The translations under genes were made by a program, and so were the position numbers. Under the pieces are notes generated by a model. The model saw only the letters and a program-made list of their open reading frames with translations. It had not been told where the DNA came from and searched no databases. This document shows, piece by piece, positions 1 through 6,879 of a stretch of 9,902 bases of DNA (the stretch's first letter is position 1; every line of letters starts with the position of its first letter). This DNA is from Bog-756 sp043784065 (GTDB taxonomy: Bacteria; Actinomycetota; Acidimicrobiia; Acidimicrobiales; RAAP-2), in NCBI GenBank assembly GCA_043784065.1, contig JAYVYR010000124.1, positions 1 to 9,902 on the forward strand, given 5' to 3'.

Positions 1-315
1 GGGGTGTCCTTCCATGCCATGCACCCCGGCTGGGCCGACACCCCCGGGGTCCACGACAGCCTTCCAGCGTTCTCGAAGGTGATGGGCCCGATCTTGCGCA
101 CCGCCGAGCAGGGCGCGGACACGGCAGTGTGGCTCGCCTCTGCTAGCGAAGGTGTGGAGTCCACCGGCGGATTCTGGCTCGATCGGCGCCGCCGCTGGGA
201 GCACAAGTTGCCGTGGACCAGGCTGTCGGAGCCCGAGTTCCTCGACGCCGGCGCACAGCTCTGGTCGTGGTGCGCCGGGCTCACGGATTGGGATGGTCTG
301 GCCCGTCACGAGTGA
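1..315 (+). CDS. SDR-family oxidoreductase, C-terminal part (DHRS12-like)
   Basis: The gene enters from the left edge; the reading frame is open from base 1 and ends with TGA at 313-315, leaving about 104 residues. The fragment holds the C-terminal third of a short-chain dehydrogenase/reductase. The segment HPGWADTPGV near its start is the conserved PG motif after the last Rossmann strand, which contacts the nicotinamide cofactor. The block RTAEQGADTAVWLAS is the helix that follows, and the segment with GGFWLDRRRRWEHKLPWTR resembles the C-terminus of the DHRS12-like SDR branch. The Rossmann glycine motif and the catalytic Ser-Tyr-Lys lie outside the window. Enzymes of this branch are predicted NAD(P)H-dependent reductases of lipid-like carbonyls or alcohols, but the substrate cannot be read here. 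GTG at 4-6 is internal, not a start. The gene converges on the next one with a 59-bp gap and no clear terminator. Confidence 0.85.
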   Translation, partial: GVSFHAMHPGWADTPGVHDSLPAFSKVMGPILRTAEQGADTAVWLASASEGVESTGGFWLDRRRRWEHKLPWTRLSEPEFLDAGAQLWSWCAGLTDWDGLARHE

Positions 316-374
316 GTTCTGGCGCGCCGGGCCTCCTGTGGCCGAGAACCCGGAACCCGGAGCCCAAAGCACCG

Positions 375-1481
375 TCAGCCGCTGAAGCCGTACTGCTCAT
401 GGGCCCCCATAACAGCGCATTCGAACATGCCGTAGCCGACCTTTCCTTCGCAGGTGAACTTGGCGGCGTACTCGGTGAGTCCCCAATCGGAATAGGAAGG
501 GTCTGCTGGTGGGACCCGCTGGCCCTGGACCACCAGGTCGCCCTGATACATCCCATGTTTCCAGTCCGGCTCGAGCCCGTAGCCGCTGCCCAGCAGTAGG
601 GGGAAAGCCAGCAGGGTCTCGACTTCCACCTCTGCAGTCTTATGCCCATGGGGACCGAAGTACGAGAGCGTGGCCCCCGTCACGGTCCGACTACCCGGCG
701 CGAACCGCAGTTCGTGCTCGGGTCGGCCCAGCCACTCTGCTTCGCGGCCCGAACCCACCGGGTACACCCGGTGCGCGTCCTGCATGATCCGCTCGCCGCT
801 CGATCGCTCCTGGATGATGGTGACCATGGCGTGGTCGTCGAATCGGACCGGTGCGTAGACCCAGAAGAAGCCGAACGAGTTGTCGGTCACCCGAATGCCT
901 GGGTGTTCGGATTCGCCCACCGGGCGGATGCCCCACGAACGGTCACGTGAGCCCCACCACCTGTCCGGGGTTAGGGCAATCTCGCGATCGCCGATCTTGA
1001 GCGTGCCGGTCCAGCTTCCGACCTGGGCGAAGCGGGTCGAGTCGAAGGTCACCCTGGAGAACTGTCGGTCGAAGTGACGAGCCTCAAGATGGGCCTCGCA
1101 GAAGCCGTTGTAAACGGCGTCGAGCTCGATGCCCCACTCGTTGGGCTCGAGGATGACACGGACGGTTTCTAGCCCCTTGACTACCTCTACACGAATTGGG
1201 CCGACGGAGGCATCCATACGGTCGTTTCCGAGGACCTTGGAGGAACGGACCACCCGGTGGTCGTCGCCAAGCTTGACCGACACAAAGGCATCGGCAACAC
1301 CGAGGTTCGGGTACTGCCCGACCCCGATGACGGCGAACAGCTCCTCATCGGTACCGTGGACTTCACCGGTGCCGTGGATGTTGAAGTAGTAGCGGTCGTA
1401 GAAGTTTCGGTCCGAGGTGCCGACATGACGCATCGGCTCACTGATCTGGTGGACGGGATAGTCGTCGAGTGGGGAGAGCAT
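375..1481 (-). CDS. CrtC/AttH-like conserved protein (DUF7064/DUF7065-type)
   Basis: A 368-residue soluble protein with no signal peptide or membrane segment. I chose ATG at 1481 because GGAG lies six bases upstream. A GTG at 1493 would add four residues but leaves its own GGAG only two bases away. The sequence looks like the two-lobed beta-rich proteins common in mycobacteria and acidimicrobia, distantly resembling hydroxyneurosporene synthase/AttH (lipocalin-like) proteins. The most telling motif is DRWWGSRDRSWGIRP in the middle, the G-x-R-D-x-S-W-G signature of that fold. There is also a preceding aromatic-rich N-terminal segment and a C-terminal YGMFECAVMGAHEQYGF. No catalytic activity is established for these families; in other genomes they often sit among steroid, terpenoid or fatty-acid catabolism genes. 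Divergent transcription from an aldehyde dehydrogenase and the adjacent SDR fit that setting. The family assignment is from memory of motifs and is less certain than the gene itself. Confidence 0.8.
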   Translation of the reverse strand: MLSPLDDYPVHQISEPMRHVGTSDRNFYDRYYFNIHGTGEVHGTDEELFAVIGVGQYPNLGVADAFVSVKLGDDHRVVRSSKVLGNDRMDASVGPIRVEVVKGLETVRVILEPNEWGIELDAVYNGFCEAHLEARHFDRQFSRVTFDSTRFAQVGSWTGTLKIGDREIALTPDRWWGSRDRSWGIRPVGESEHPGIRVTDNSFGFFWVYAPVRFDDHAMVTIIQERSSGERIMQDAHRVYPVGSGREAEWLGRPEHELRFAPGSRTVTGATLSYFGPHGHKTAEVEVETLLAFPLLLGSGYGLEPDWKHGMYQGDLVVQGQRVPPADPSYSDWGLTEYAAKFTCEGKVGYGMFECAVMGAHEQYGFSG

Positions 1482-1524
1482 GTCGAGCTCCACTTCTCCG
1501 GGCGGCGCCGGCGTTCGATGCCCT

Positions 1525-1538
1525 CCACGGTTCCGTGG
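1525..1538. promoter_or_regulatory. Perfect dyad, candidate operator upstream of the CrtC/AttH-like gene
   Basis: CCACGG-TT-CCGTGG is a perfect inverted repeat with 6-bp arms and a 2-bp centre, 43 bases upstream of the ATG of the leftward gene. A weak TANNNT box for that gene is visible as TACGCT on the minus strand (1559 to 1554), which would put the dyad just inside the transcript. Binding by a TetR- or GntR-type repressor is an inference; no regulator gene is in the window. Confidence 0.35.
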
Positions 1539-1656
1539 TGGCGGGTCGGGCCGAGCGTAACCTCACGGACCCACGTCCACCGACTTACTGTCAGCTGCCG
1601 AAGATCAAAGGTACCTGGCCAGCGGCGCATGCTGGGCGGTTGAGCGAGCACCGGGC

Positions 1657-1662
1657 TACGAT
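1657..1662 (+). promoter_or_regulatory. Candidate -10 box for the aldehyde dehydrogenase
   Basis: TACGAT fits the actinobacterial TANNNT -10 pattern and lies 123 bases upstream of the dehydrogenase start. No good -35 is found at 16-18 bases; TTGAGC at 1640-1645 is only 11 bases away. The rest of the 1482-1785 divergent gap holds the two dyads and no supported gene. Confidence 0.25.
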
Positions 1663-1748
1663 CGGACCAGCCGGATCCGGCACCCCGGGCAGACCGGGGA
1701 CTGGCTGGAAGGCACCAGTTCGCAGCACCGTGCAGCACGCCAACTACG

Positions 1749-1764
1749 TGCAGGAAATCCTGCA
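1749..1764. promoter_or_regulatory. Perfect 16-bp dyad, candidate operator of the aldehyde dehydrogenase
   Basis: TGCAGGA-AA-TCCTGCA is a perfect inverted repeat with 7-bp arms around a 2-bp centre, ending 21 bases before the ATG and just upstream of the ribosome binding site GGAGG (1777-1781). The position would let a bound repressor block transcription or let an RNA hairpin affect initiation. Which protein binds, if any, is unknown. Confidence 0.4.
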
Positions 1765-1785
1765 TCTGTCGTCCAGGGAGGAACC

Positions 1786-3243
1786 ATGAAGTCGTACGAT
1801 CGTCTGTTCATCGGAGGGGAATGGGTCGTTCCGTCCTCCTCCTCCGTCTTTGAGGTCCACTCACCGTCCTCCGGCGAGCTGGTGGGCCGCACTCCCGAGG
1901 CCATGCAGGCCGATATCGACAAAGCCGTTGCCGCCGCCCGCGAAGCCGTGGACCACGGCCCCTGGCCGCATATGACGCCGACCGAACGGGGCGCCGTCCT
2001 GGCCCGGGCCGCCGAGGCCGTCCGCAATCAGATGCAGGATATGGCCGAGCTGATCACGAACGAGATGGGCTCGCCGGTGTCGTGGGGCCTCCTGGCCCAG
2101 GTGTTGGCCCCGACCATGATCCTCGACTACTACGCCGGGCTCGGTTCGACGTTCGCGTTCGACACCGTCAAGGACGGCCTGCTGGGCCCGGTGTTGGTGT
2201 CTAAGGAGCCGATCGGTGTGGTTGCCGCTATCACCCCATGGAACGTCCCCTTCTTCCTGGCCGCCGCCAAACTGGCACCGGCCCTTCTCTCGGGTAGCTC
2301 AGTAGTATTCAAGCCCGCTCCCGAAACCCCCTTGGACGCCAACGTCTTCGCCGAGATCCTGGCCGATGCCGGATTACCGAAGGGCGTCCTCAGCGTGGTG
2401 CCGGCTGGCCGCGAGGTGGGCGAGTACCTGGTCAATCACCCGGGCGTGAACAAGGTCTCCTTCACTGGTTCTACGGCTGCAGGCAAGAAGATCGGTGCCG
2501 CCTGCGGTGCCAATCTCAAGCGCTTCAGCCTCGAGCTCGGTGGAAAGTCGGCTGCCATCCTGCTCGACGACGTCAACCTTGCTGAGTCGCTCCCGCTCAT
2601 GCTCCCGAACGCCATCATGAATAACGGCGAGGCCTGCATCTCGCTCACTCGCATCCTTGCCCCCCGGGACCGCTACACCGAGGTCACCGAAGCTCTGGTC
2701 GAGCTGGTCCGCAACATGAAGGTCGGCGATCCACTCGACCCAGCCACCGAGGTCGGGCCTCTGGTGGCCGAACGCCAGCGCGACCGGGTGGAGGGCTACA
2801 TCCGCATCGGTCAAGAAGAGGGTGCCAAGGTGGCAGTGGGCGGCGGCCGCCCAGGCGGCCTCGACTCCGGTTGGTATGTCGAGCCCACCGTATTCGTGGA
2901 CGTCGACAACTCGATGCGCATCGCTCAGGAGGAGATTTTCGGGCCGGTCCTGTCGGTGATCCCGTACGACGACGATGCCGACGCCGTCCGGATCGCCAAC
3001 GATTCGGACTACGGGCTGTGCGGCGGGGTCTTCACCGCCGACAACGACCGTGGACTGGGCATCGCCCGCCAGGTCCGCACCGGAACGTACATGGTCAACT
3101 CGGCGATCCCGATCGACTTCTCGTCGCCCTTTGGCGGTTATAAGGATTCCGGAGTTGGCCGCGAGTTCGGCGAGGACGGCCTCGAATTGTTCCTCGAGAA
3201 GAAGACGATCAACCTGCCGGCCGGCTACACCCCCGCTGTCTGA
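1786..3243 (+). CDS. NAD(P)+-dependent aldehyde dehydrogenase
   Basis: A 485-residue, full-length cytosolic aldehyde dehydrogenase that oxidises an aldehyde to the carboxylate. The start is well supported by AGGGAGG ending four bases before the ATG. Visible motifs are TPWNVPFF with the oxyanion-hole Asn153, cofactor Lys176 in VVFKP, and the nucleotide-binding loop FTGST (226-230). Also present are the general base Glu250 in ELGGK, the nucleophile Cys284 in NNGEACISLTR, EEIFGPV (382-388) and PFGGYKDSGVGRE near the C-terminus. All key residues are present, so it should be active. The residue two before the cysteine is Glu where many relatives have Gln, a variant I associate with actinobacterial members of the family. 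The substrate cannot be deduced. The neighbouring SDR and CrtC/AttH-like genes suggest a lipid-, terpenoid- or ketone-derived aldehyde. It appears monocistronic, with 170-240 bp before the next gene. Confidence 0.95.
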   Translation: MKSYDRLFIGGEWVVPSSSSVFEVHSPSSGELVGRTPEAMQADIDKAVAAAREAVDHGPWPHMTPTERGAVLARAAEAVRNQMQDMAELITNEMGSPVSWGLLAQVLAPTMILDYYAGLGSTFAFDTVKDGLLGPVLVSKEPIGVVAAITPWNVPFFLAAAKLAPALLSGSSVVFKPAPETPLDANVFAEILADAGLPKGVLSVVPAGREVGEYLVNHPGVNKVSFTGSTAAGKKIGAACGANLKRFSLELGGKSAAILLDDVNLAESLPLMLPNAIMNNGEACISLTRILAPRDRYTEVTEALVELVRNMKVGDPLDPATEVGPLVAERQRDRVEGYIRIGQEEGAKVAVGGGRPGGLDSGWYVEPTVFVDVDNSMRIAQEEIFGPVLSVIPYDDDADAVRIANDSDYGLCGGVFTADNDRGLGIARQVRTGTYMVNSAIPIDFSSPFGGYKDSGVGREFGEDGLELFLEKKTINLPAGYTPAV

Positions 3244-3368
3244 CGCCGACGTTCCGTTCCGGACTGGCGGAGGCCGCACAATTAACGCCTGCCACTCCGG
3301 ACTTCTCACAGTGGTCGTCTTGGGCCGGTCCCGGGGTCCGGCAGGGCGGAAACTGCCAGGGGAACAAG

Positions 3369-3397
3369 TTGTCGGCCCTGGAATGTCCCACTATCCC
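3369..3397 (+). promoter_or_regulatory. Candidate promoter of the acyltransferase gene
   Basis: TTGTCG (3369-3374) and TATCCC (3392-3397) are separated by 17 bases, a reasonable sigma-70-type arrangement upstream of the acyltransferase start. A small stem, GGCAG/CTGCC around 3341-3359, precedes it but has no T-run, so I do not call a terminator for the dehydrogenase gene. The match to consensus is modest. Confidence 0.25.
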
Positions 3398-3480
3398 CGT
3401 GTCTGCGATCATGGGTGCGCGATGACCAGACAGGCCGAAGGATCCGGGGTCCCGACCGAGTGCCCGTGGGACCCCCGTCC

Positions 3481-5748
3481 ATGACCACCGCCTTCGAGTC
3501 TGTGGCGGTGCCGTCCCGACCCGTGGCGCCTCGGGGCCGGACCATCACCTTCGGTTTCGTGCCCGCCCTCGACGGTATTCGGGCAGTCGCCGTGCTCGGC
3601 GTCCTGGGCTACCACGGTGGGGCTCCGCTAGCGACGGGCGGATTCCTGGGCGTCAATATGTTCTTCGTCTTATCGGGTTTCCTCATCACCTCGCTGTTAC
3701 TCGGTGAGTGGACCCGACGCCTGACCATCCGGCTCGGCCATTTCTGGGCCCGCCGGGCGCGTCGCCTCCTGCCTGCGCTGCTCGTGGTGCTGGTCGGGGT
3801 TGCGGCCTACGCTCACTTCTTCGCCACTGCGGGCGAATTCGCCTCGCTGCGCCTCGACTCGCTGTCGACCCTGTTTTATGTCGCGAACTGGCACTTCATC
3901 GTGGGCGGATCGAACTACTTCGCCCAGGCCGCCCAGCCATCGCCGCTCTCTCACATGTGGTCGCTGGCCATCGAAGAACAGTTCTACATCGTGTGGCCAC
4001 CTGTCGTTCTGACCCTCCTCCACTTTGGTCGTCGGTTGCGCCCCTCCCGTCAACTGTGGCCAATACTTGTCGTCGCCGTCTTCGGGGTGGTGGCGTCGGC
4101 AACCGACATGCGCTGGTCTTACCTCCACCACGCACAGGTCAACCGCCTGTACGAGGGGACCGACACCCGTTGCCAGGACATCCTGGTCGGGGCGGTCCTA
4201 GCCGTCGGATTGACCATGTGGGCCCGTCACCGCCGAGTACTTCCCCAGCCGGTCCCCGACCTGGCTGATCTGGAGCTGGGCCGGATCCATCCCTCGGTCG
4301 GCACTGTCGGCCTAGGTGCACCACCGGCTCGTCGGCGCGATCCGCAGCGGAAGCGGGGTCCGAGTGGGCAACCCATCGCCGCCTGGGAACTGTCGAGTAC
4401 GACAGTTCGGTGGGCAGCCCAGGTGGTCGGCTGGGCTGCGCTCATCGGCCTGGTGCTCTTGGGGGGCCGGCTGAACGGTCCGAGCGGGTTCTTGTTCGTC
4501 GGGGGAGAGTTGGCCGTGGCGGTGGCCGTCGCCATCGTCATGTTCGTCGTGGTCACGGCTCAGGCTGGCAGCCTGGCCCGGGCTCTGGGCAATCCTGTCT
4601 TCGTGTATGTCGGCAAGATCTCCTATGGGGTCTACCTGTGGCACTTTCCGCTGTTCATGCTTCTGAACTCCGAGCGCATGCACCTCTACGGGCTGCCACT
4701 CCTGGCTCTGCGGGTCGGGGCGGCGATGGCGGTCGCAACAGCGTCGTACTACCTGGTCGAGCAGCCTGTCCGGCGGGGTCGCGTGGCCACCTTTGCCGAG
4801 TGGCGAGGCTGGCTGGCCACGTCGGGGGCGTTCCTCGGGGTTGTGGTCGTTACCGTAGCTGCCACTCTTCCGTCAGCCGCCGAGGCCGCCGGCACCTACC
4901 GGGCCGACGTAACCGTCACTCCGGGCACTCCGGTCCGGTTGGCCATCCTCGGCGATTCGGTGGCCTGGCGTCTCGGGTTCGCCCTGTTGGCTGACCAGCC
5001 GCAGCAGACCTACGGCGTCGATATCGACAACGGGGCCATCGTGGCCTGCGGCGTGGTGCGCAGCAGTCAGTACCGGGCCCACGGGGCGCCCAATGCCATG
5101 GCCTCCCAGTGCAACTCTTCTGGGCCGGCTTTGAGCCAATGGCCTGCCCAATGGCAGGGCAGTATCGCCCAATTCCGACCAAACGTGGTTGCCGTGCTGG
5201 CTGGCCGGTGGGAGGTCATGGACCGAATGATTGCGGGCCAGTGGGTCCATATCGGCCAGCCGTCGTTTGATGCACAGTTGAGACGGTCACTCGAAGAAGC
5301 CGTTCACGTGGGTTCGGCAGGTGGGGCCTACGTCGTACTCCTGACGGCTCCCTGCTTCAACTCCGGTGAGCAGCCCGGCGGCACGGCCTGGGTGGAGGAC
5401 GACCCGGCACGCTTGGCCCGGTACAACCAGTTGTTGCGTCAGGTGGCGGCCGAGCATCCCTCTACGGTCCGGGTCGAGGACTTCGGGGCCATGGTCTGCC
5501 CCGGGGGCAACTACACCACCACCCGGGACGGGGTGCAACTTCGTGACGGCGACGGCGTGCACATCGTCCCGACACCCGCCGCCGGCCAGTGGTTGGCCAC
5601 CCATATTCTGCCCACATTGGTTCAAGTCGGCCGGTTCCAGATCGCCGGCCGAAGCCTGGCCGCTCCGCCTATCCCCTCCGCCGGCTCGCCCCACTCCTCC
5701 ATTTCTGCGTCGGGAGCGGTGCCGGCCGCCGGGACTCGGGGGCCCTGA
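3481..5748 (+). CDS. Acyltransferase-3 (OafA/YrhL type) with C-terminal SGNH domain
   Basis: A 755-residue integral membrane O-acyltransferase. I prefer ATG 3481; GTG 3415 in the same frame would add 22 Arg/Pro-rich residues using codons unlike the rest. Neither has a strong ribosome binding site. The first ~460 residues form the multi-helix acyltransferase-3 domain. It carries the conserved LDGIRAVAV start, His45 in LGYHGG, FLGVNMFFVLSGFLI, the RRARRLLPAL block, MWSLAIEEQFYIVWP, the helix with GKISYGVYLWHFPLF, and YYLVEQPVRR. A long hydrophilic, Pro/Arg-rich loop (about 258-306) interrupts the membrane part. After a last helix (about 445-465) comes an extracytoplasmic SGNH hydrolase-like domain, with GDS at 491-493 (nucleophile Ser493), AGRWEVMD in block III and the catalytic pair D691-x-x-H694. 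Proteins of this architecture move acyl (often acetyl) groups to surface polysaccharides, peptidoglycan or glycolipids. The acceptor is unknown; no polysaccharide genes are adjacent. The tail after ~718 is Pro/Ser/Ala-rich. Confidence 0.93.
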   Translation: MTTAFESVAVPSRPVAPRGRTITFGFVPALDGIRAVAVLGVLGYHGGAPLATGGFLGVNMFFVLSGFLITSLLLGEWTRRLTIRLGHFWARRARRLLPALLVVLVGVAAYAHFFATAGEFASLRLDSLSTLFYVANWHFIVGGSNYFAQAAQPSPLSHMWSLAIEEQFYIVWPPVVLTLLHFGRRLRPSRQLWPILVVAVFGVVASATDMRWSYLHHAQVNRLYEGTDTRCQDILVGAVLAVGLTMWARHRRVLPQPVPDLADLELGRIHPSVGTVGLGAPPARRRDPQRKRGPSGQPIAAWELSSTTVRWAAQVVGWAALIGLVLLGGRLNGPSGFLFVGGELAVAVAVAIVMFVVVTAQAGSLARALGNPVFVYVGKISYGVYLWHFPLFMLLNSERMHLYGLPLLALRVGAAMAVATASYYLVEQPVRRGRVATFAEWRGWLATSGAFLGVVVVTVAATLPSAAEAAGTYRADVTVTPGTPVRLAILGDSVAWRLGFALLADQPQQTYGVDIDNGAIVACGVVRSSQYRAHGAPNAMASQCNSSGPALSQWPAQWQGSIAQFRPNVVAVLAGRWEVMDRMIAGQWVHIGQPSFDAQLRRSLEEAVHVGSAGGAYVVLLTAPCFNSGEQPGGTAWVEDDPARLARYNQLLRQVAAEHPSTVRVEDFGAMVCPGGNYTTTRDGVQLRDGDGVHIVPTPAAGQWLATHILPTLVQVGRFQIAGRSLAAPPIPSAGSPHSSISASGAVPAAGTRGP

Positions 5749-5813
5749 ATCTCGTCAATTGGCGCGGCAGGTTGCTACGGCCCCGGCAATGGTTCGGTCC
5801 GGCACGACGGGGC

Positions 5814-6227
5814 TCAACCTCCCGAGGAAGACGAGGGTGGTGGAGGCTGATTGAAGACAGAATTGTCGGCGCGTTGGCATTGGGCCCGCAACGATGGGGC
5901 GAGCTCCGATTCTGGCACCCGGTTTGCCTCGGAGAGCGTGGTCGACAACGGCTCCCAAGTGATGTCGTGGTAGGAGGCCTGGGCGGCGATCGGAATAGCT
6001 GGTAGCAATTCCAGGTAGGCCTTGTTCCGCAGTTTGGCGGCGACATTCGGGTCCGTGGCCTGTCCGGCTTTCGTAAGAAGCCCGAGGGACTTGTTCACAT
6101 GCACGCAGGATGCCCGGGCCAGGTCGCCGGCACTGGCGGCGCAGGCGGTGAGCGCGCTGCCCGACGCAGCGACGGCCGCTAAGCCGACCACGAGTCGGAC
6201 CAGGCGGTTACGGACTGGTCTGGTCAC
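5814..6227 (-). CDS. Small secreted lipoprotein of unknown function
   Basis: A 137-residue predicted lipoprotein. The GTG start at 6227 overlaps the stop codon of the upstream gene as GTGA, which suggests translational coupling. A longer upstream frame exists but is Arg-rich and reads antisense through the neighbour's coding frame, so it is not used. The N-terminus has basic residues (RPVRNRLVR), a hydrophobic core (about 9-25) and the lipobox LTAC with Cys29, the expected site of lipidation. The mature part includes two further cysteines, in ASCVHVN and RAQCQRA, which may form a disulfide. It is largely helical in character, with an acidic/Ser segment before a Pro-Pro-Pro-Pro-Ser-Ser-Ser-Ser-Gly-Gly tail. 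I do not recognise the family. It converges on the acyltransferase gene with 65 bp between stops; a 6-bp GC stem there has no T-run. Confidence 0.75.
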   Translation of the reverse strand: MTRPVRNRLVRLVVGLAAVAASGSALTACAASAGDLARASCVHVNKSLGLLTKAGQATDPNVAAKLRNKAYLELLPAIPIAAQASYHDITWEPLSTTLSEANRVPESELAPSLRAQCQRADNSVFNQPPPPSSSSGG

Positions 6228-6781
6228 CCGAGCCAGCTGGGTGCCGAGTCGAGGAGATAGCGGCTTACCGCCAGACAGCGGTCGAAGACGTCGCACATCA
6301 TCTCGTCGCCCGTGAGTACCCGGGCCAGGGACACCGGTGTGCGTGCGACGATGCTGAGCCTGCGCTCGGCGGCGTCGGTGGCCGAGGCGTAGGAGTCGAT
6401 GGCCGACACCTCGAGGGGGAGCTCGATGCCCCCTACGCCGGCCAGGTCTATTGCCAGCCGCAGCAGGTCGGGTCCGTGGGGGAGGGGCGGCAACGCCCAC
6501 GTAAAGGTAAGGGCGAAGTGAAACTCGTCCGGAGGTTCCACGTCCTCGGGAAGGCCGAAGACGGCGTCCTCGAAGGACAGGAGTGTCCGGGGGTCCACCT
6601 CGAGGGCAAGGTGGAGGTCGAGGGGCCCGCCGCAGCCGTCCTCGGGATGGAGCTCAACCTCCCAGACCTGGCGCAGCGAGTAGGTCTCGACGAAGTGGCG
6701 CTCGTCATGCACGTGGAAGCCGTGATCTACCGAATGGTCCTTGAGGTCGGCCACGTATCCGGCCACGTCGATAACTGCCAC
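6224..6781 (-). CDS. Conserved-looking protein of unknown function, 185 aa
   Basis: A 185-residue soluble, acidic protein from a GTG start at 6781. It has no signal peptide, no membrane segment and no motif I recognise. The first third has several His residues (HSVDHGFHVHDERHF) that could bind metal, although no defined site is evident. The middle alternates hydrophobic and charged residues (DLHLALEVDPRTLLSFED; FHFALTFTWALPPLP), suggesting a beta sheet. The end is helical (CDVFDRCLAVSRYLLDS). There is no Shine-Dalgarno sequence before GTG; a TANNNT-like TAGGCT on the minus strand (6796 to 6791) lies nine bases upstream, so the mRNA may be leaderless or nearly so. It overlaps the lipoprotein gene by four bases, so the two likely form one operon and may act together. 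It is divergent from the inositol-phosphatase gene across 98 bp. Confidence 0.75.
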   Translation of the reverse strand: MAVIDVAGYVADLKDHSVDHGFHVHDERHFVETYSLRQVWEVELHPEDGCGGPLDLHLALEVDPRTLLSFEDAVFGLPEDVEPPDEFHFALTFTWALPPLPHGPDLLRLAIDLAGVGGIELPLEVSAIDSYASATDAAERRLSIVARTPVSLARVLTGDEMMCDVFDRCLAVSRYLLDSAPSWLG

Positions 6782-6867
6782 AGGAATGCCAGCCTACTGG
6801 CCACTTCGGGACCCGGAGACGGGGATGGGACAACGCTATGTGGCCCGGATAAGGGAGGGTCCTCCGG

Positions 6868-6873
6868 TAACGT
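6868..6873 (+). promoter_or_regulatory. -10 box of a probable leaderless promoter for the phosphatase
   Basis: TAACGT fits TANNNT and ends exactly six bases before the ATG at 6880. That spacing would place the transcription start at or next to the A of the start codon. No usable Shine-Dalgarno sequence lies within 15 bases of the ATG. Just upstream, GGAGG-GT-CCTCC (6854-6865) is a perfect short dyad over the promoter spacer. Confidence 0.45.
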
Positions 6874-6879
6874 CCCCCT

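Noticed and set aside
1187..1765. Minus-strand frame overlapping the start of the CrtC/AttH-like gene
   Set aside because: Ser/Arg/Thr-rich composition with no domain signal; it shadows the real gene in another frame.
2374..3309. Long minus-strand open frame opposite the aldehyde dehydrogenase
   Set aside because: It is antisense to a full-length gene with all catalytic motifs; long open antisense frames are expected in GC-rich coding sequence.
3322..3360. GC-rich inverted repeats after the aldehyde dehydrogenase as a terminator
   Set aside because: The GCCGG/CCGGC and GGCAG/CTGCC pairings are short and not followed by T residues.
5749..5813. Possible bidirectional terminator between the converging acyltransferase and lipoprotein genes
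   Set aside because: GCCCCG can pair with CGGGGC over a ~22-base loop, but the stem is short, the loop is large and there is no T-run on either strand.
5814..6500. Longer minus-strand frame extending the lipoprotein gene upstream to 6500
   Set aside because: The extra residues are Arg/Pro-rich and overlap the 185-aa gene in another frame. The GTG at 6227 gives a proper signal peptide with lipobox and a GTGA overlap.
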